Shown one piece after another: positions 18,348 through 26,979 of a stretch of 64,000 bases of DNA. Origin of the DNA: Firmicutes bacterium UBA3572 (GTDB taxonomy: Bacteria; Bacillota; Desulfotomaculia; Desulfotomaculales; Desulforudaceae); contig DFNH01000015.1 of the NCBI GenBank assembly GCA_002375985.1, forward strand, positions 21,650-85,649, read 5' to 3'. Each line of letters starts with the position of its first letter. Within the stretch, counting starts at the first letter, position 1. Below the pieces are notes generated by a model. The model saw only the letters and a list, made by a program, of their open reading frames with translations, was not told the origin of the DNA and made no database searches. A program made the position numbers and the translations under genes.

Positions 18348-19502
18348 TCAGAAAACAATACCTAACTCCGGGAATCCGCGGGCGCAAAGCGCCTCCCGGT
18401 ACACAGCCAGCGTCTTTTCCACCATCCGGTCCACGGTGAACCGGCGCCGCACCCGCACCCGCGCCGCCGCGGCGTAAGCTTGGGCGCGGATCGGGTTCGC
18501 CAGGGCCTCGTCGATCGCCCGGGCCAGGGCGTCCGGATCGGCGGGCGGCACCAGCCATCCGGTCGCGCCGTCCCGTACCGCCTCAGACACCCCGCCGACC
18601 CGGGCGGCCACCACCGGACAGCCCGCGGCCATGGCCTCCAGCACCACCAACGGCAGCCCCTCGGTGACCGACGGCAGGACAAAGAGGTCAAACGCTCCCA
18701 ACAGCCAGGCCACGTCCGCCCGGTGCCCCAGAAACACCGCCGTCACCCCCAGCGTCCCGGCCTCACTCGCCAACTCCCCGCGCCGCGGGCCGTCCCCGAC
18801 CACTACCAGCACCGGCCGCGGTTCCCGCGCCTTTAGCCGGGCCAGCGCCCGCACCAGGTATTCTAAGCCCTTCTGGGGCGCCAGCCGTGCCACCGTACCC
18901 ACCAGCGAACGGTCCGGGCCAAGCCCCAATTCCCGTCTTATTTCCGCCCGGGCCGCCTCCCGGCTCAAACCGTCCGGCGGCGCAGTCCCGTTGTGCACGG
19001 TGACCACCTGGTCCGGCCGCACCAGACCCTGCGCCAGGAGCTCGGCCCGCAGACCGTCCGCCACCGTAATCACCCGGTCGGTCAGGCGGAGCACCCCTCG
19101 CTGTGCCAGCGCCGCGGCGCGCCGGCGCAAGCCGGAGCCGAGGCAGAGCGACCCGTGCACGGTGACGATCACCGCCGGCACCCCGGCCAGCCGGCCCGCC
19201 GGGCCGGCCACCAACGCCCCCGCCCCTCCGTGGGCGTGCAGCACCGCCACCCGGTGCCGCCGCGCCAAGCGTGCCAGCCGCCCCACCGCCACCAACCAGC
19301 GCTCCGGACGGTATCCCGGTTCGATCCAAACCGGGCACACCGCCGGCCCGTCACCGTCCATGTCGGCCACCAGATCCGCCGGGCCGGCCACCAGCACCCG
19401 GTGTCCCCGGGCCACCGTACCCCGTACCAGGGCGCGCAGGTGGTTTTTCATGCCCCCGGCGGCCGGCCGGATCACGTGCATTACGTCAAAGCGCTCTGCC
19501 AT
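18348..19502 (-). CDS. GT4-family glycosyltransferase
   Basis: 384 residues from the ATG at 19502 (MAERFDVMHVIRPAAGG); an open frame continues upstream but the GT-B domain begins here. GGMKNHLRALVRG marks the acceptor domain, and LVGTVARLAPQKGLEYLVRA, then LPSVTEGLPLVVLEAMAAGC with the EX7E motif, mark the donor domain. It transfers a sugar from an activated nucleotide at the cytoplasmic membrane face; substrate unknown. It precedes the phosphatase-like membrane protein on the same strand. Confidence 0.9.
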   Translation of the reverse strand: MAERFDVMHVIRPAAGGMKNHLRALVRGTVARGHRVLVAGPADLVADMDGDGPAVCPVWIEPGYRPERWLVAVGRLARLARRHRVAVLHAHGGAGALVAGPAGRLAGVPAVIVTVHGSLCLGSGLRRRAAALAQRGVLRLTDRVITVADGLRAELLAQGLVRPDQVVTVHNGTAPPDGLSREAARAEIRRELGLGPDRSLVGTVARLAPQKGLEYLVRALARLKAREPRPVLVVVGDGPRRGELASEAGTLGVTAVFLGHRADVAWLLGAFDLFVLPSVTEGLPLVVLEAMAAGCPVVAARVGGVSEAVRDGATGWLVPPADPDALARAIDEALANPIRAQAYAAAARVRVRRRFTVDRMVEKTLAVYREALCARGFPELGIVF

Positions 19503-19614
19503 TACCCCACGCCACTTTCGTTTTCCGCATTTTGGAACATGCTGCCCCGCCGGAAGACAAAGTAAAACTCCCCGTGCATTCAGGGGAGCTTTATGCGCGG
19601 TTCGGCCGCCCGGC

Positions 19615-19812
19615 TCAGTGTTCCTTGATGGCCTCGGTCGGGCAACTCTCCACCGCTTCCTGGGCGCATTCCTCCAGGTCTTCGGGCACGTCCTCGCTGG
19701 TCGCCTCCGCCTTGTCGTCCTCGCCCCACACAAAAATCTCCGGACAGGTCTCAATACAGACCCCACAGCTGATGCAAAGTTCCGGATCAACCTCTACCTG
19801 CACACAAGCCAC
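19615..19812 (-). CDS. Single [4Fe-4S] ferredoxin
   Basis: 65 residues, acidic. Cluster ligands C13, C16, C19 and C57 (CISCGVC ... SCPTEAI); C23 and C49 are placed like the disulfide pair of Thermotoga/Desulfovibrio-type one-cluster ferredoxins. A low-potential electron carrier of the cytoplasm. It stands alone, divergent from the FMN oxidase gene. Confidence 0.95.
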   Translation of the reverse strand: MACVQVEVDPELCISCGVCIETCPEIFVWGEDDKAEATSEDVPEDLEECAQEAVESCPTEAIKEH

Positions 19813-19971
19813 CTCCGTTTCCTTGGTCGCAATGTCACCGGTAGTCTAGCCTTCGAAATCCAAAACTATGCAAGTTAAAAGGCGCTCCGCGGGAGACGGT
19901 TGCCTGTGCCGTGCGTTCCGGATACAATAAACGGTATACCCCATCCCCGAATAAAAAAGGAGCGTCTTTTT

Positions 19972-20994
19972 ATGGACCTAAAAACCATCCGGGCCCAGGC
20001 CCGCGAGAAGCTCGCCGGCTACTGCCGGGTGTGCCCGGTGTGTGACGGCCGCGCCTGTGCCGGGGAAGTGCCGGGCATGGGCGGCACCGGTTCGGGCGCC
20101 TCCTTCCGGGCCAATCTCGAGGCGCTCGCCCGCTACCGTCTCCAGCTGCGCACCCTGCACGCCGCCAAAAACCCGGACACCTCCTGCCGCCTTTTTGGCT
20201 TGGACCTGAAGACCCCGGTGCTGGCCGCGCCAATCACCGGGACACCCTATAACATGGGCGGCGCCCTTACCGAGCGGGAGTTCATCGGGATGGTCATCTC
20301 CGGCAGCCGGGCCGCCGGCAGCCTGGGGTTTTCCGGCGACGGCGCCGACCCGACCATGTACGACGCCGGTGTGGAGGCCATCGCCGCCGCGGACGGCCGG
20401 GGCGTGCCGATCATTAAACCCCGGGAGCAGCAGGTGGTGATCGACCGCCTCCGCCGGGCCGAAGCCGCCGGGGCGGTGGCGGTGGGCATGGACATCGACG
20501 GAGCCGGCCTGGTGACCATGGCCTTAAAGGGCCAGCCGGTGGGCCCCAAAACCCCCGACGAACTGCGGCAGATCACCGCGGCCACCAGACTGCCCTTCAT
20601 TGTCAAGGGGATCATGACCCCGGACGAGGCCCAACTGGCCGCCGATGCCGGGGCCAAAGCCATCGTCGTCTCCAACCACGGCGGGCGCATCCTGGACCAC
20701 ACCCCCGGCGCGGCCGACGTGCTGCCGGACATCGTAGAAGCGGTGAAAGGCCGGGTGACCATCCTCGCCGACGGCGGCGTGCGGTCCGGAACCGACGTGC
20801 TGAAGCTTTTGGCCCTGGGCGCGGACGCGGTGCTGGTGGGCCGGCCGCTGGTGGTAGGCGCCTTCGGCGGCGGCACCGCGGGCGTGCAGTTCATCATTGA
20901 GCAACTGACCGCCGAACTCCGCCAGGCCATGATTCTAACCGGCTGCGCCACCCTGGACGACATCACCCGGAGGGTGCTCTACCGCATCGGCTAG
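19972..20994 (+). CDS. FMN-dependent alpha-hydroxy-acid oxidizing protein
   Basis: 340 residues from the ATG at 19972, preceded by AAAAAGGAG. A Cys-rich N-terminus (CRVCPVCDGRACAGEVPGMG) precedes a TIM barrel of the lactate oxidase/IDI-2 family: PVLAAPITGTPYNMGG, IVVSNHGGRILDHTPG with the catalytic His-Gly-Gly-Arg region, and ILADGGVRSGTDV plus ADAVLVGRP for FMN phosphate binding. The Cys motif is shared by clostridial members of this family; whether it binds metal is unknown. Likely an oxidase or dehydrogenase of small 2-hydroxy acids. Confidence 0.88.
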   Translation: MDLKTIRAQAREKLAGYCRVCPVCDGRACAGEVPGMGGTGSGASFRANLEALARYRLQLRTLHAAKNPDTSCRLFGLDLKTPVLAAPITGTPYNMGGALTEREFIGMVISGSRAAGSLGFSGDGADPTMYDAGVEAIAAADGRGVPIIKPREQQVVIDRLRRAEAAGAVAVGMDIDGAGLVTMALKGQPVGPKTPDELRQITAATRLPFIVKGIMTPDEAQLAADAGAKAIVVSNHGGRILDHTPGAADVLPDIVEAVKGRVTILADGGVRSGTDVLKLLALGADAVLVGRPLVVGAFGGGTAGVQFIIEQLTAELRQAMILTGCATLDDITRRVLYRIG

Positions 20995-21205
20995 CGGGGC
21001 GGAAACGGGGACGGGCTGCTTTTTTTTACGAGAAACATACCTTCTCCCAAACACCAAAACATCCGGGGACCAAAAGCTCCGGTTCAAACCACGGTGTCTG
21101 CGGAAAAAAGCTGCCTGTACCTCTTTCCGCCCCTGTCCCTTTCATGCACGGCGGCAGCGGAAATGGGGACAGGCACCCGAGCCAGTCCCCATTTCCGCCT
21201 GCCTC
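20995..21205. repeat. Compound REP-like element: long inverted repeat plus hairpin
   Basis: GGAAACGGGGACGGGCTGCT followed by a T-run (from 21001) is matched in inverse by the segment near 21109-21140. Beyond it, 21167-21204 forms a hairpin with a 12-bp stem GGAAATGGGGAC/GTCCCCATTTCC, an A-A mismatch and an inner GGC/GCC. The motif GGGGACAGGCAC is shared with the elements at 3542 and 12779. It fills the space between two convergent genes and may act as a terminator. Confidence 0.65.
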
Positions 21206-21220
21206 TCCGTTTCCCACCGG

Positions 21221-22270
21221 TTACACCCGTAACCGCAGCCCGGCCCTTTGCGCAAAGGAAACAAGAACAAGCAGCGCCACGGCGCAAGTTACGGCCAAGA
21301 GCCCGGCCAGCGGCCAGGCAAAATACCCCCAGCCCACGGTGAGCAGCACCGGCCCGTAGACCAGCAGCTGCAGTATCCAGGCCGTCAGCGGGTACTCCCC
21401 CGCCCGCCGGAACAATACCCCCCACCGCGGGCGCCCGAACTCGAAAGCCAGGAAGGCCAGGGCGGCCACCCCCGCCCCGAACATGGTGTAGGCGGCACTG
21501 ACCATGACCCGGTCCAACGGGGTCAGCGTGTAGTGCAGCCACAGCCCGCCGGCCGTCAATATCAGACCCAGGCCCAAGCCGCGGCGCAAAAAGCGCTCCC
21601 GCGTTCCGCGGCACAGCAATTCGCCGCAGATCGTCCCGGCGGTGACGATCACGGCCCAGGACAGCACGGCCACCGGGCCCCCTTCCACCAACACCAGCAC
21701 CGCCCGGGCCACCGCCGGTATTTCCAGCAGAAACAGCTGATAGACCAACGCTAAAGCTACGGCCAAGCCCAGCCGGAATTCAAGGCGCACGTAACACAAC
21801 AGGAAGGCCAATCCGTAAGCCAGCGCCCAGGTCTCCAGGATCCCCCAGGTGCCCAAAGCCGTTTCCAGAACGCCGGCATCCGCCGTAAACCGGAAGTAGA
21901 AATCGGGAAGGTAGCCGATCAGGAAAATCAGCAGCACCCGGCGGCCCACCCGTCCCCAGACCGGCGTCCCGCAGGCGCGGGCGTTGGCCAACGAAAGCGG
22001 CAGGCAGAGCCCGATCGCGAAACCGAAAAGGGGCGCCGCCAGATCCAGCGGCAAAAATACACCGGCGCGGGCGTGGTCCAGCAACAGTGGCGGGTCCGCC
22101 GCAAAAAGCACGATGAAATTGGCGGTGAACATCAAAAACACCGCCACCCCCCGGAAATCGTCGATACTGGTGCGGCGCGCGGTCGGGGGGCAGGCTCGTT
22201 TGCCGTGGTGCCCCTGCGGCAAAGCCTCGGATTTTACGCCACCACTACCGAAGCGGTACCCGGTTTCCAC
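21221..22270 (-). CDS. HGSNAT/DUF1624-like membrane acyltransferase
   Basis: 349 residues in the open frame, about ten membrane helices. SIDDFRGVAVFLMFTANF is the conserved first helix of the heparan-alpha-glucosaminide N-acetyltransferase-like family (usually S-D-x-RG), and PLTAWILQLLVY lies near the C-terminus. It would transfer an acyl group across or at the membrane to a surface sugar. The start is uncertain: a GTG at 22270 opens a poorly conserved leader of about 33 residues. Confidence 0.65.
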   Translation of the reverse strand: METGYRFGSGGVKSEALPQGHHGKRACPPTARRTSIDDFRGVAVFLMFTANFIVLFAADPPLLLDHARAGVFLPLDLAAPLFGFAIGLCLPLSLANARACGTPVWGRVGRRVLLIFLIGYLPDFYFRFTADAGVLETALGTWGILETWALAYGLAFLLCYVRLEFRLGLAVALALVYQLFLLEIPAVARAVLVLVEGGPVAVLSWAVIVTAGTICGELLCRGTRERFLRRGLGLGLILTAGGLWLHYTLTPLDRVMVSAAYTMFGAGVAALAFLAFEFGRPRWGVLFRRAGEYPLTAWILQLLVYGPVLLTVGWGYFAWPLAGLLAVTCAVALLVLVSFAQRAGLRLRV

Positions 22271-22401
22271 TTGATTTCAAGCTCCAGCTCCTGATTTTCG
22301 TCCTGCACTTTGTACCTGGGCCCCAGCACGGTTTTCCTTCCGGGCGCACCCCCACCCGGCACGGCACACCGCTCAAAGGCCACTTTTTCAGCAGGTTCCA
22401 A
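22234..22401 (-). CDS. Possible 55-residue small protein upstream of the acyltransferase
   Basis: A TTG-initiated frame directly after a stop, ending in VQDENQELELEIKWKP and a short tail. It overlaps the acyltransferase reading frame by 37 bases in another phase. The C-terminal charged beta pattern is protein-like, but no Shine-Dalgarno is clear and no family is recognised. Confidence 0.25.
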   Translation of the reverse strand: MEPAEKVAFERCAVPGGGAPGRKTVLGPRYKVQDENQELELEIKWKPGTASVVVA

Positions 22402-22519
22402 CTACCTTAAAGCATACGACAAGGGCTTGTCATTGTCTATTTCCGGCCCCTGCAGTACAATATCTACTATCCCACCTAAATGGGTAGCGTTCCCCGTGCG
22501 GACCTGAGGGGGTTCTATC

Positions 22520-23614
22520 TTGCGCGACTGGCTAGCGGCCGAACTGCTGCACCTGCTCAGCATTCCCAGCGTCACGGGCGCGGAGGCGGCCATCCTCCGG
22601 CATCTCGAGGCCCGCGCCGCCACCTTCAATCTCCCCGCCACGCGCCAGTACCTGGACGCCCACCGCTGGAACCTGCTGTTGAATCCCCGGCCGGCGCCCG
22701 AGCTATTGCTGGTCACCCACGTCGACACCGTCCCGGAAACCATCCAGGGGGAAAGCTGCCCCGTACGGCGCGAGGGGGACCTCATCCGCGGGCGGGGCGC
22801 GGCCGACACCAAGGGTTGCATCGCCGCCCTCCTCGGTTTGATGCACCTCGCCGCCGCCGCCGGCTGGGATTGGACCTCCCTCCCCGTAACCATCACCTTC
22901 ACCGCCGACGAGGAAAAGGGCGGACAGGGTTCCGACCTCCTCGGGGAAAGTATCGCCGCCGCGGCCGCGGTGGTGCTGGAACCCACCGAACTGGCCGTCT
23001 GTCCGGTGCAGGCCGGTTCCTTCGAGGCGGAGGTGACCGTGCCCGGACGCGCCGCCCACGGCAGCGTCTTCGAGGCCGGCGAAAACGCGATCATGAAAGC
23101 CGCCGCCCTCATCCGCGCCCTCGAACACCTGCCCTGGACGGCCGACGCCCACCCCCGCCTGGGCCGTGCCGGGTGCAGCGTGCAGTGGATTAGCGGCGGC
23201 TCCCCGGAACTGGCCATTCCTAACGCCTGCCAATTCAGCGTTTTCTGCCGGGTACTGCCCGGCCAAGACATGGAGGCCGCCATCCAGAGCTTCACGTCCT
23301 TGTGCCGCCGCTACAACGCGCGCTGTCTCGTCACGGACGTCAGCCCCGCCTTTGAACTGGACGACGACCACCCCCTAGTCCGGGAGCTGCTCGCCGCCTG
23401 CGCCGGCGTACTCCCCAACCCCCGGCTCGCCGGCATGCCCAGCTGGACCGACGCCGAAAACCTGGCCTACTACGGCATCCCCAGCGTGGTCTTCGGTCCG
23501 GGCCGCCTGGCCGCCTGCCATACCGCCCGCGAACGGGTATCGCTGCGGGACATCGAAGGCGCCAGCCGCGTCCTCTTCAACCTGGTGGACCGCAAAAGAA
23601 AAGACCCGTCCTGA
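22520..23614 (+). CDS. M20-family zinc metallopeptidase / deacylase
   Basis: 364 residues from a TTG at 22520, with GAGGGGG eight bases upstream. The metal site is readable: LVTHVDTVPE (His), GRGAADTKGCIAALLG (Asp), FTADEEKGGQG (Glu pair, catalytic base and ligand). The dimerisation domain lies around 180-280. This is the ArgE/DapE/carboxypeptidase G2-type family that hydrolyses N-acyl amino acids or dipeptides; the exact substrate is not determinable. An intrinsic terminator follows at once. Confidence 0.9.
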   Translation: MRDWLAAELLHLLSIPSVTGAEAAILRHLEARAATFNLPATRQYLDAHRWNLLLNPRPAPELLLVTHVDTVPETIQGESCPVRREGDLIRGRGAADTKGCIAALLGLMHLAAAAGWDWTSLPVTITFTADEEKGGQGSDLLGESIAAAAAVVLEPTELAVCPVQAGSFEAEVTVPGRAAHGSVFEAGENAIMKAAALIRALEHLPWTADAHPRLGRAGCSVQWISGGSPELAIPNACQFSVFCRVLPGQDMEAAIQSFTSLCRRYNARCLVTDVSPAFELDDDHPLVRELLAACAGVLPNPRLAGMPSWTDAENLAYYGIPSVVFGPGRLAACHTARERVSLRDIEGASRVLFNLVDRKRKDPS

Positions 23615-23632
23615 AAGACGGATCTTTTTCGC
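23601..23632 (+). terminator. Intrinsic terminator of the M20 peptidase gene
   Basis: CCGTC and GACGG pair around a short CTGAAA loop and are followed by ATCTTTTTC, immediately after the stop codon. Confidence 0.75.
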
Positions 23633-23638
23633 ATGTAC

Positions 23639-24250
23639 CTACCGGGCCACCCTCACGGAACCTGGATACGCTCCTCCCCGGGCGGTGGCGCCGCTTGCCG
23701 CCGCCAACTGCGGCCGGGGCACCGACCTCGGGGCCACACGCTCCATACGGATCCATTTACCCAGGCGCCCGGTTTCCCGGAAGCCCTGTCGGGTGTAAAA
23801 GCCACGGGCACGCTCGTTCGTGGCCCCGACTAAAAGTTTTAGCTTGTCACAGCCTTTTTGTTCCAGCATCCGGCAGGCCTGCGCAAACAGTTGCCGTCCG
23901 ATGCCGTGCTGCTGGTATCGCGGATCAACCACGATTTCGTGTATTTCTCCGACCGTGCCCTTGCGGGCGAAATGCCGGCGGCACTCCACGGCCGCGAAAC
24001 CGATGATCCGGCCGTCCGCCCGGACGATGATGATCTTCCCCTGCCCGTGGTACTTCAGCCAGGCCAGGTAGGCCCGCAGTTCCTCCGGGTCCTCGTAGGC
24101 GTACTGTTCCAGCCCGGCATAAGCGCGGGCGTAAACGCGCATTAAATCTTCGAAGTAGGGTTCGGGGTCCTCGCAGGACTGGGTTATCCCGCGAGGGCTA
24201 CTTCGGTCTGCTAATTCGCACACGCATATCATGTCCTCCAAAAGTAACAA
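23639..24250 (-). CDS. GNAT-family N-acetyltransferase
   Basis: 203 residues. The GNAT core is at about 70-165: IIGFAAVECRRHFARKGTVG, EIHEIVVDPRYQQHGIGRQL (acetyl-CoA binding Q/RxxGxG/A) and GFYTRQGFRETGRLGKWIRM. The N-terminal 50 residues and the C-terminal tail after about residue 170 are unlike the family. It would acetylate an amine of an unknown small molecule or protein. Convergent with the peptidase gene. Confidence 0.85.
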   Translation of the reverse strand: MLLLEDMICVCELADRSSPRGITQSCEDPEPYFEDLMRVYARAYAGLEQYAYEDPEELRAYLAWLKYHGQGKIIIVRADGRIIGFAAVECRRHFARKGTVGEIHEIVVDPRYQQHGIGRQLFAQACRMLEQKGCDKLKLLVGATNERARGFYTRQGFRETGRLGKWIRMERVAPRSVPRPQLAAASGATARGGAYPGSVRVAR

Positions 24251-24833
24251 GTTTTACTTAAAACAAATTGAAGCTTTAAACTACCCAACCGCCAGGGGTG
24301 TTAGATCTCGGCCAGCACGGGTCACATCTCCCTTCTATGATTTATGTTAACATATTGTTGCCCGGTTGTCTTCCGCTTTATATTGTTAATCAATATCGGC
24401 CGTGCCAATAGCGTTTGGAAGGCCGTTTTCGTTCTCGTTTCCGGTACCGGCCGCGCGCAAAAGTTCCGTGGTAAAACCTTCGACGCTGCTCCCCACCCTT
24501 GTATTCGTTTTCTTCTGTGGTGTACACTCAAGTTAGGCGTTGTCCGGGTGTTACCGCCAGAACAACACCGGACGACCCGCCGTGTTCCCGAAAAGGTGAG
24601 TTATCGCCAGGCCCCGGTGCTTTTGCATCCGCGTGTGAGGCGCCGCCGGCAGGAGCGCACCTTTACAAGCAGCCACCACCATCATCGTCGTTCGACGCAA
24701 GACTTTCAACTCCGCACTTCATAGCCGCAACAAACAAGGGCCGCTCCGGCACCCAGGGGCAAGGCGACCCAGAAAGGATCTTCTCCCTTAACGCTACTCG
24801 CGGGTATACTGAGGAAAAAGAAGGTATGCAAAC
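24251..24833. other. 583-bp stretch without a recognised gene
   Basis: Six frames show only short, composition-driven open frames with no protein-like pattern. The left part (24330-24400) is AT-rich. No hairpin-plus-T terminator or known riboswitch consensus was recognised. It probably holds the promoter regions of the divergent GNAT gene and the small membrane protein. Confidence 0.4.
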
Positions 24834-25013
24834 ATGAACGTGACTGAACTGTTCGGTTACCCCATCGCGGCCCTTTCCGCCGCCATGCTGCTTGTCCTGG
24901 CCGTCCTTCAGGCTGACGGTGTCCAAGTATGGTGGCCGCTATGGCCCACCTTCGGCCTGGGCTTGATCGTTGGTTTTGCACTATTGATGCCCCCGTTTAA
25001 GAAAATCATCTAG
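24834..25013 (+). CDS. Small two-helix membrane protein, 59 residues
   Basis: ATG at 24834 preceded by GAGGAAAAAGAAGG. Residues 8-25 (YPIAALSAAMLLVLAVLQ) and 35-55 (WPTFGLGLIVGFALLMPP) are hydrophobic; the C-terminus is KKII. No family is recognised. The gene is compact with a clean start and stop and lies between two accessory regions. Confidence 0.5.
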   Translation: MNVTELFGYPIAALSAAMLLVLAVLQADGVQVWWPLWPTFGLGLIVGFALLMPPFKKII

Positions 25014-25098
25014 TCAGTTGAAGACCCGGCGCGGGGTATTTTGGACACGGAGCCGGCCCCGGTAACCGTTAAACGGCCAGGAAGACCTCTGGCTTAAG

Positions 25099-26070
25099 CT
25101 ATAGGGATGTACGGCCGCCCAGATGCCGGCGGCGGCCGTGGGCTGTCGAGGGACGGTACCGGCTTTTACTCAGCGAGTCCCGAGGAAGGGAAAGCCTTTC
25201 GCGCAGTTCCACGGGAATAATGGTGATCCGGCAATGGCGTCCGTCGATTCGGGCTTGCCCAACGCAGACCAGGGCGCGGGACCAAAGGGCACCCAAAGGC
25301 GAAGTCGGGCGCCTCTCATTCCAAAAGTAACCGTCACCTTCCAAGGAGCCAAACTTGCGGGGGACGGCGTTGATGCGGCGCCAGCCGCCGTTCTCCAGGA
25401 GATAGCGCAAGAGCGCGGTGCTTTCCTCATCCAGCCCGGTGACTGTCCTTTCCAGGTTACCCGCGTCGCCCAAGTGCGCGATTATTTGCTTTTCCCGCTT
25501 CTGCCGCGTGCGGGCCGGCTCGATCCCCCACTCCGCGCACATGCCGTTCAGCCAGATGGCCGGCATATTCTTCAGCCCCCTGGCCAGACCGGGATCAACG
25601 GGCAGGGGTTTGACCTCCACCTCTTCCCGCCACTTTTCCGCTACGGCCTGCAATAGCACGTCCACATCCACCACCGGACCCTCTACCTGCCGCTTGAGCC
25701 AGTTCACTTTTTCCTGGAATTCCGGCGCCACCTCCCGTCCTTCCAGGCTTTCCTCCAGGCGTGCCAAGTAGAAACGCGCTTTTTCGTTGTCCCCCAACTC
25801 CCACCACACGCCGCTCAGGTTAAACAAGACGGTAGGCTCCTCCGGATACACCGCCTCCAGCAGTTTCAGCAAGTGCCTTTCTTCCTCCAATTTCCCCAGC
25901 GTGCGGTACAGGTTGGCCTGCATCATCACCGCCGGCGGGTAAAACTTCCCCTCTTCCTCCAGGCTTCCCAAAAGGTCGATGGCTTCCGCGTATTTTCCTT
26001 CCGCGCGCAGCGCGCGGGCGCGCTCCAGCACCTGCTCTACGGCCTCGTCCTGTTCCTGGCTAATGGCCAC
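25099..26070 (-). CDS. TPR-repeat protein with C-terminal unknown domain
   Basis: 323 residues. Residues 1-130 form three or four TPR-like helical pairs (ARALRAEGKYAEAIDLLGSL, PTVLFNLSGVWWELGDNEKA). A second domain begins near VEVKPLPVDPGLARGLKNMP and continues to about residue 295; its helical EESTALLRYLLENGGWRRIN segment hints at a winged-helix fold. The last 25 residues are basic and low-complexity. It is a paralogue of the C-terminal half of the gene at 56177-57928. It lies 30 bases from a PIN toxin gene and is read in the same direction. Function unknown. Confidence 0.65.
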   Translation of the reverse strand: MAISQEQDEAVEQVLERARALRAEGKYAEAIDLLGSLEEEGKFYPPAVMMQANLYRTLGKLEEERHLLKLLEAVYPEEPTVLFNLSGVWWELGDNEKARFYLARLEESLEGREVAPEFQEKVNWLKRQVEGPVVDVDVLLQAVAEKWREEVEVKPLPVDPGLARGLKNMPAIWLNGMCAEWGIEPARTRQKREKQIIAHLGDAGNLERTVTGLDEESTALLRYLLENGGWRRINAVPRKFGSLEGDGYFWNERRPTSPLGALWSRALVCVGQARIDGRHCRITIIPVELRERLSLPRDSLSKSRYRPSTAHGRRRHLGGRTSL

Positions 26071-26100
26071 CTCTTTAATCTTAGCTTTACAGGTAGCACG

Positions 26101-26526
26101 TCACGGCGCATCCACCTGCACCAGCTCTACACCACATTGCAGAGCGGCTTGACGAAGCCCTAGATCCCGTGTCGCCAGTGGCATCCCTTCCCGCATCGCC
26201 AGCTCGAGATACGCGGCGTCATAAGCCGACAAACCATACTGTCTGCCGATAGACAAAACCTCATGAAAAACGAAATCCGGCGTCTCCTGATCAATAATGA
26301 TCGGCAAACCCCGGAGCAGTTTGATAAAGCGTATTGTACCGGCTTTCGTTAATCGTCGTTTCCTTTCGCCAACCAGCAGAACATTGGCCACCTCCAATGT
26401 CCATATCGACGGCACAACCGCCTCGGCATCGGCGAGCAGAAATAAGACGGAATCGGCGTACGCGTCCGCCTCATCCTCAAAACACCAGGACATGACCACC
26501 GAACAGTCCAGCACAAAGCGCCTCAA
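26101..26526 (-). CDS. vapC: PIN-domain toxin (VapC type)
   Basis: 141 residues. Acidic PIN residues are in FVLDCSVVMSWCFEDEADAY, the conserved ANVLL helix Glu/Asp region, and YDAAYLELA ... ATRDLGLRQAA. Such enzymes are Mg-dependent RNases, often cutting tRNA. The ATG overlaps the antitoxin stop (ATGA), the standard toxin-antitoxin arrangement. Confidence 0.88.
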   Translation of the reverse strand: MRRFVLDCSVVMSWCFEDEADAYADSVLFLLADAEAVVPSIWTLEVANVLLVGERKRRLTKAGTIRFIKLLRGLPIIIDQETPDFVFHEVLSIGRQYGLSAYDAAYLELAMREGMPLATRDLGLRQAALQCGVELVQVDAP

Positions 26527-26765
26527 TGCTTTCTCCCCTCTTCGATCATCTCCCGGAGGCTCATTTCTCCAAGTGTACGTCCTTTGCGAAACTCCAGCAG
26601 TTCCCGAATCACCGTCTGCACCTCAGATTGACCGCGCGCGCCGACCGGCACAAGCATCGCCACCGGCGTGCCGTGCTTCATGATGGTAATCCGCTCACCC
26701 CTGGCAACCCGCCTCAACAGCGCGGGCAAATGGGTCTTGGCTTCATAAGAACCCACCTTGCGCAT
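26523..26765 (-). CDS. Phd/YefM-type antitoxin
   Basis: 80 residues. VGSYEAKTHLPALLRRVARG and ERITIMKHGTPVAMLVPV form the Phd DNA-binding fold; the basic/acidic C-terminus (SLREMIEEGRKH) would wrap the PIN toxin. First gene of the pair, with palindromic operators upstream. Confidence 0.9.
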   Translation of the reverse strand: MRKVGSYEAKTHLPALLRRVARGERITIMKHGTPVAMLVPVGARGQSEVQTVIRELLEFRKGRTLGEMSLREMIEEGRKH

Positions 26766-26778
26766 ACCATACCCCCGT

Positions 26779-26808
26779 TTAGACTATACTTTGGTCTATT
26801 TTAGACCA
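26779..26808 (-). promoter_or_regulatory. Palindromic operator of the Phd/PIN operon
   Basis: TGGTCTA-TTT-TAGACCA is a perfect 7-bp inverted repeat at 26792-26808, and an overlapping TAGAC...GTCTA pair lies next to it. It is 27 bases upstream of the antitoxin start, the usual place for Phd autoregulation. Confidence 0.7.
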
Positions 26809-26979
26809 GAATTGGACCCCCTGTCAAATCCAAGAGCCACCAAGCCGGATCAAATCCGGTGTTATCAGCCGCGGTTCACCTCGTCGCTCGTATCCACCGA
26901 CGCCGTTGGCAACCGCGCCGGTACCACCAGCCCGCCGCAGCCACCCCCAGCCTGGGGCCGACACCAGAAATATCACCGT

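Noticed and set aside
24499..24837. 112-codon open frame before the small membrane protein
   Set aside because: No protein-like pattern, no ribosome-binding site, and it overlaps the better-supported 59-residue gene.
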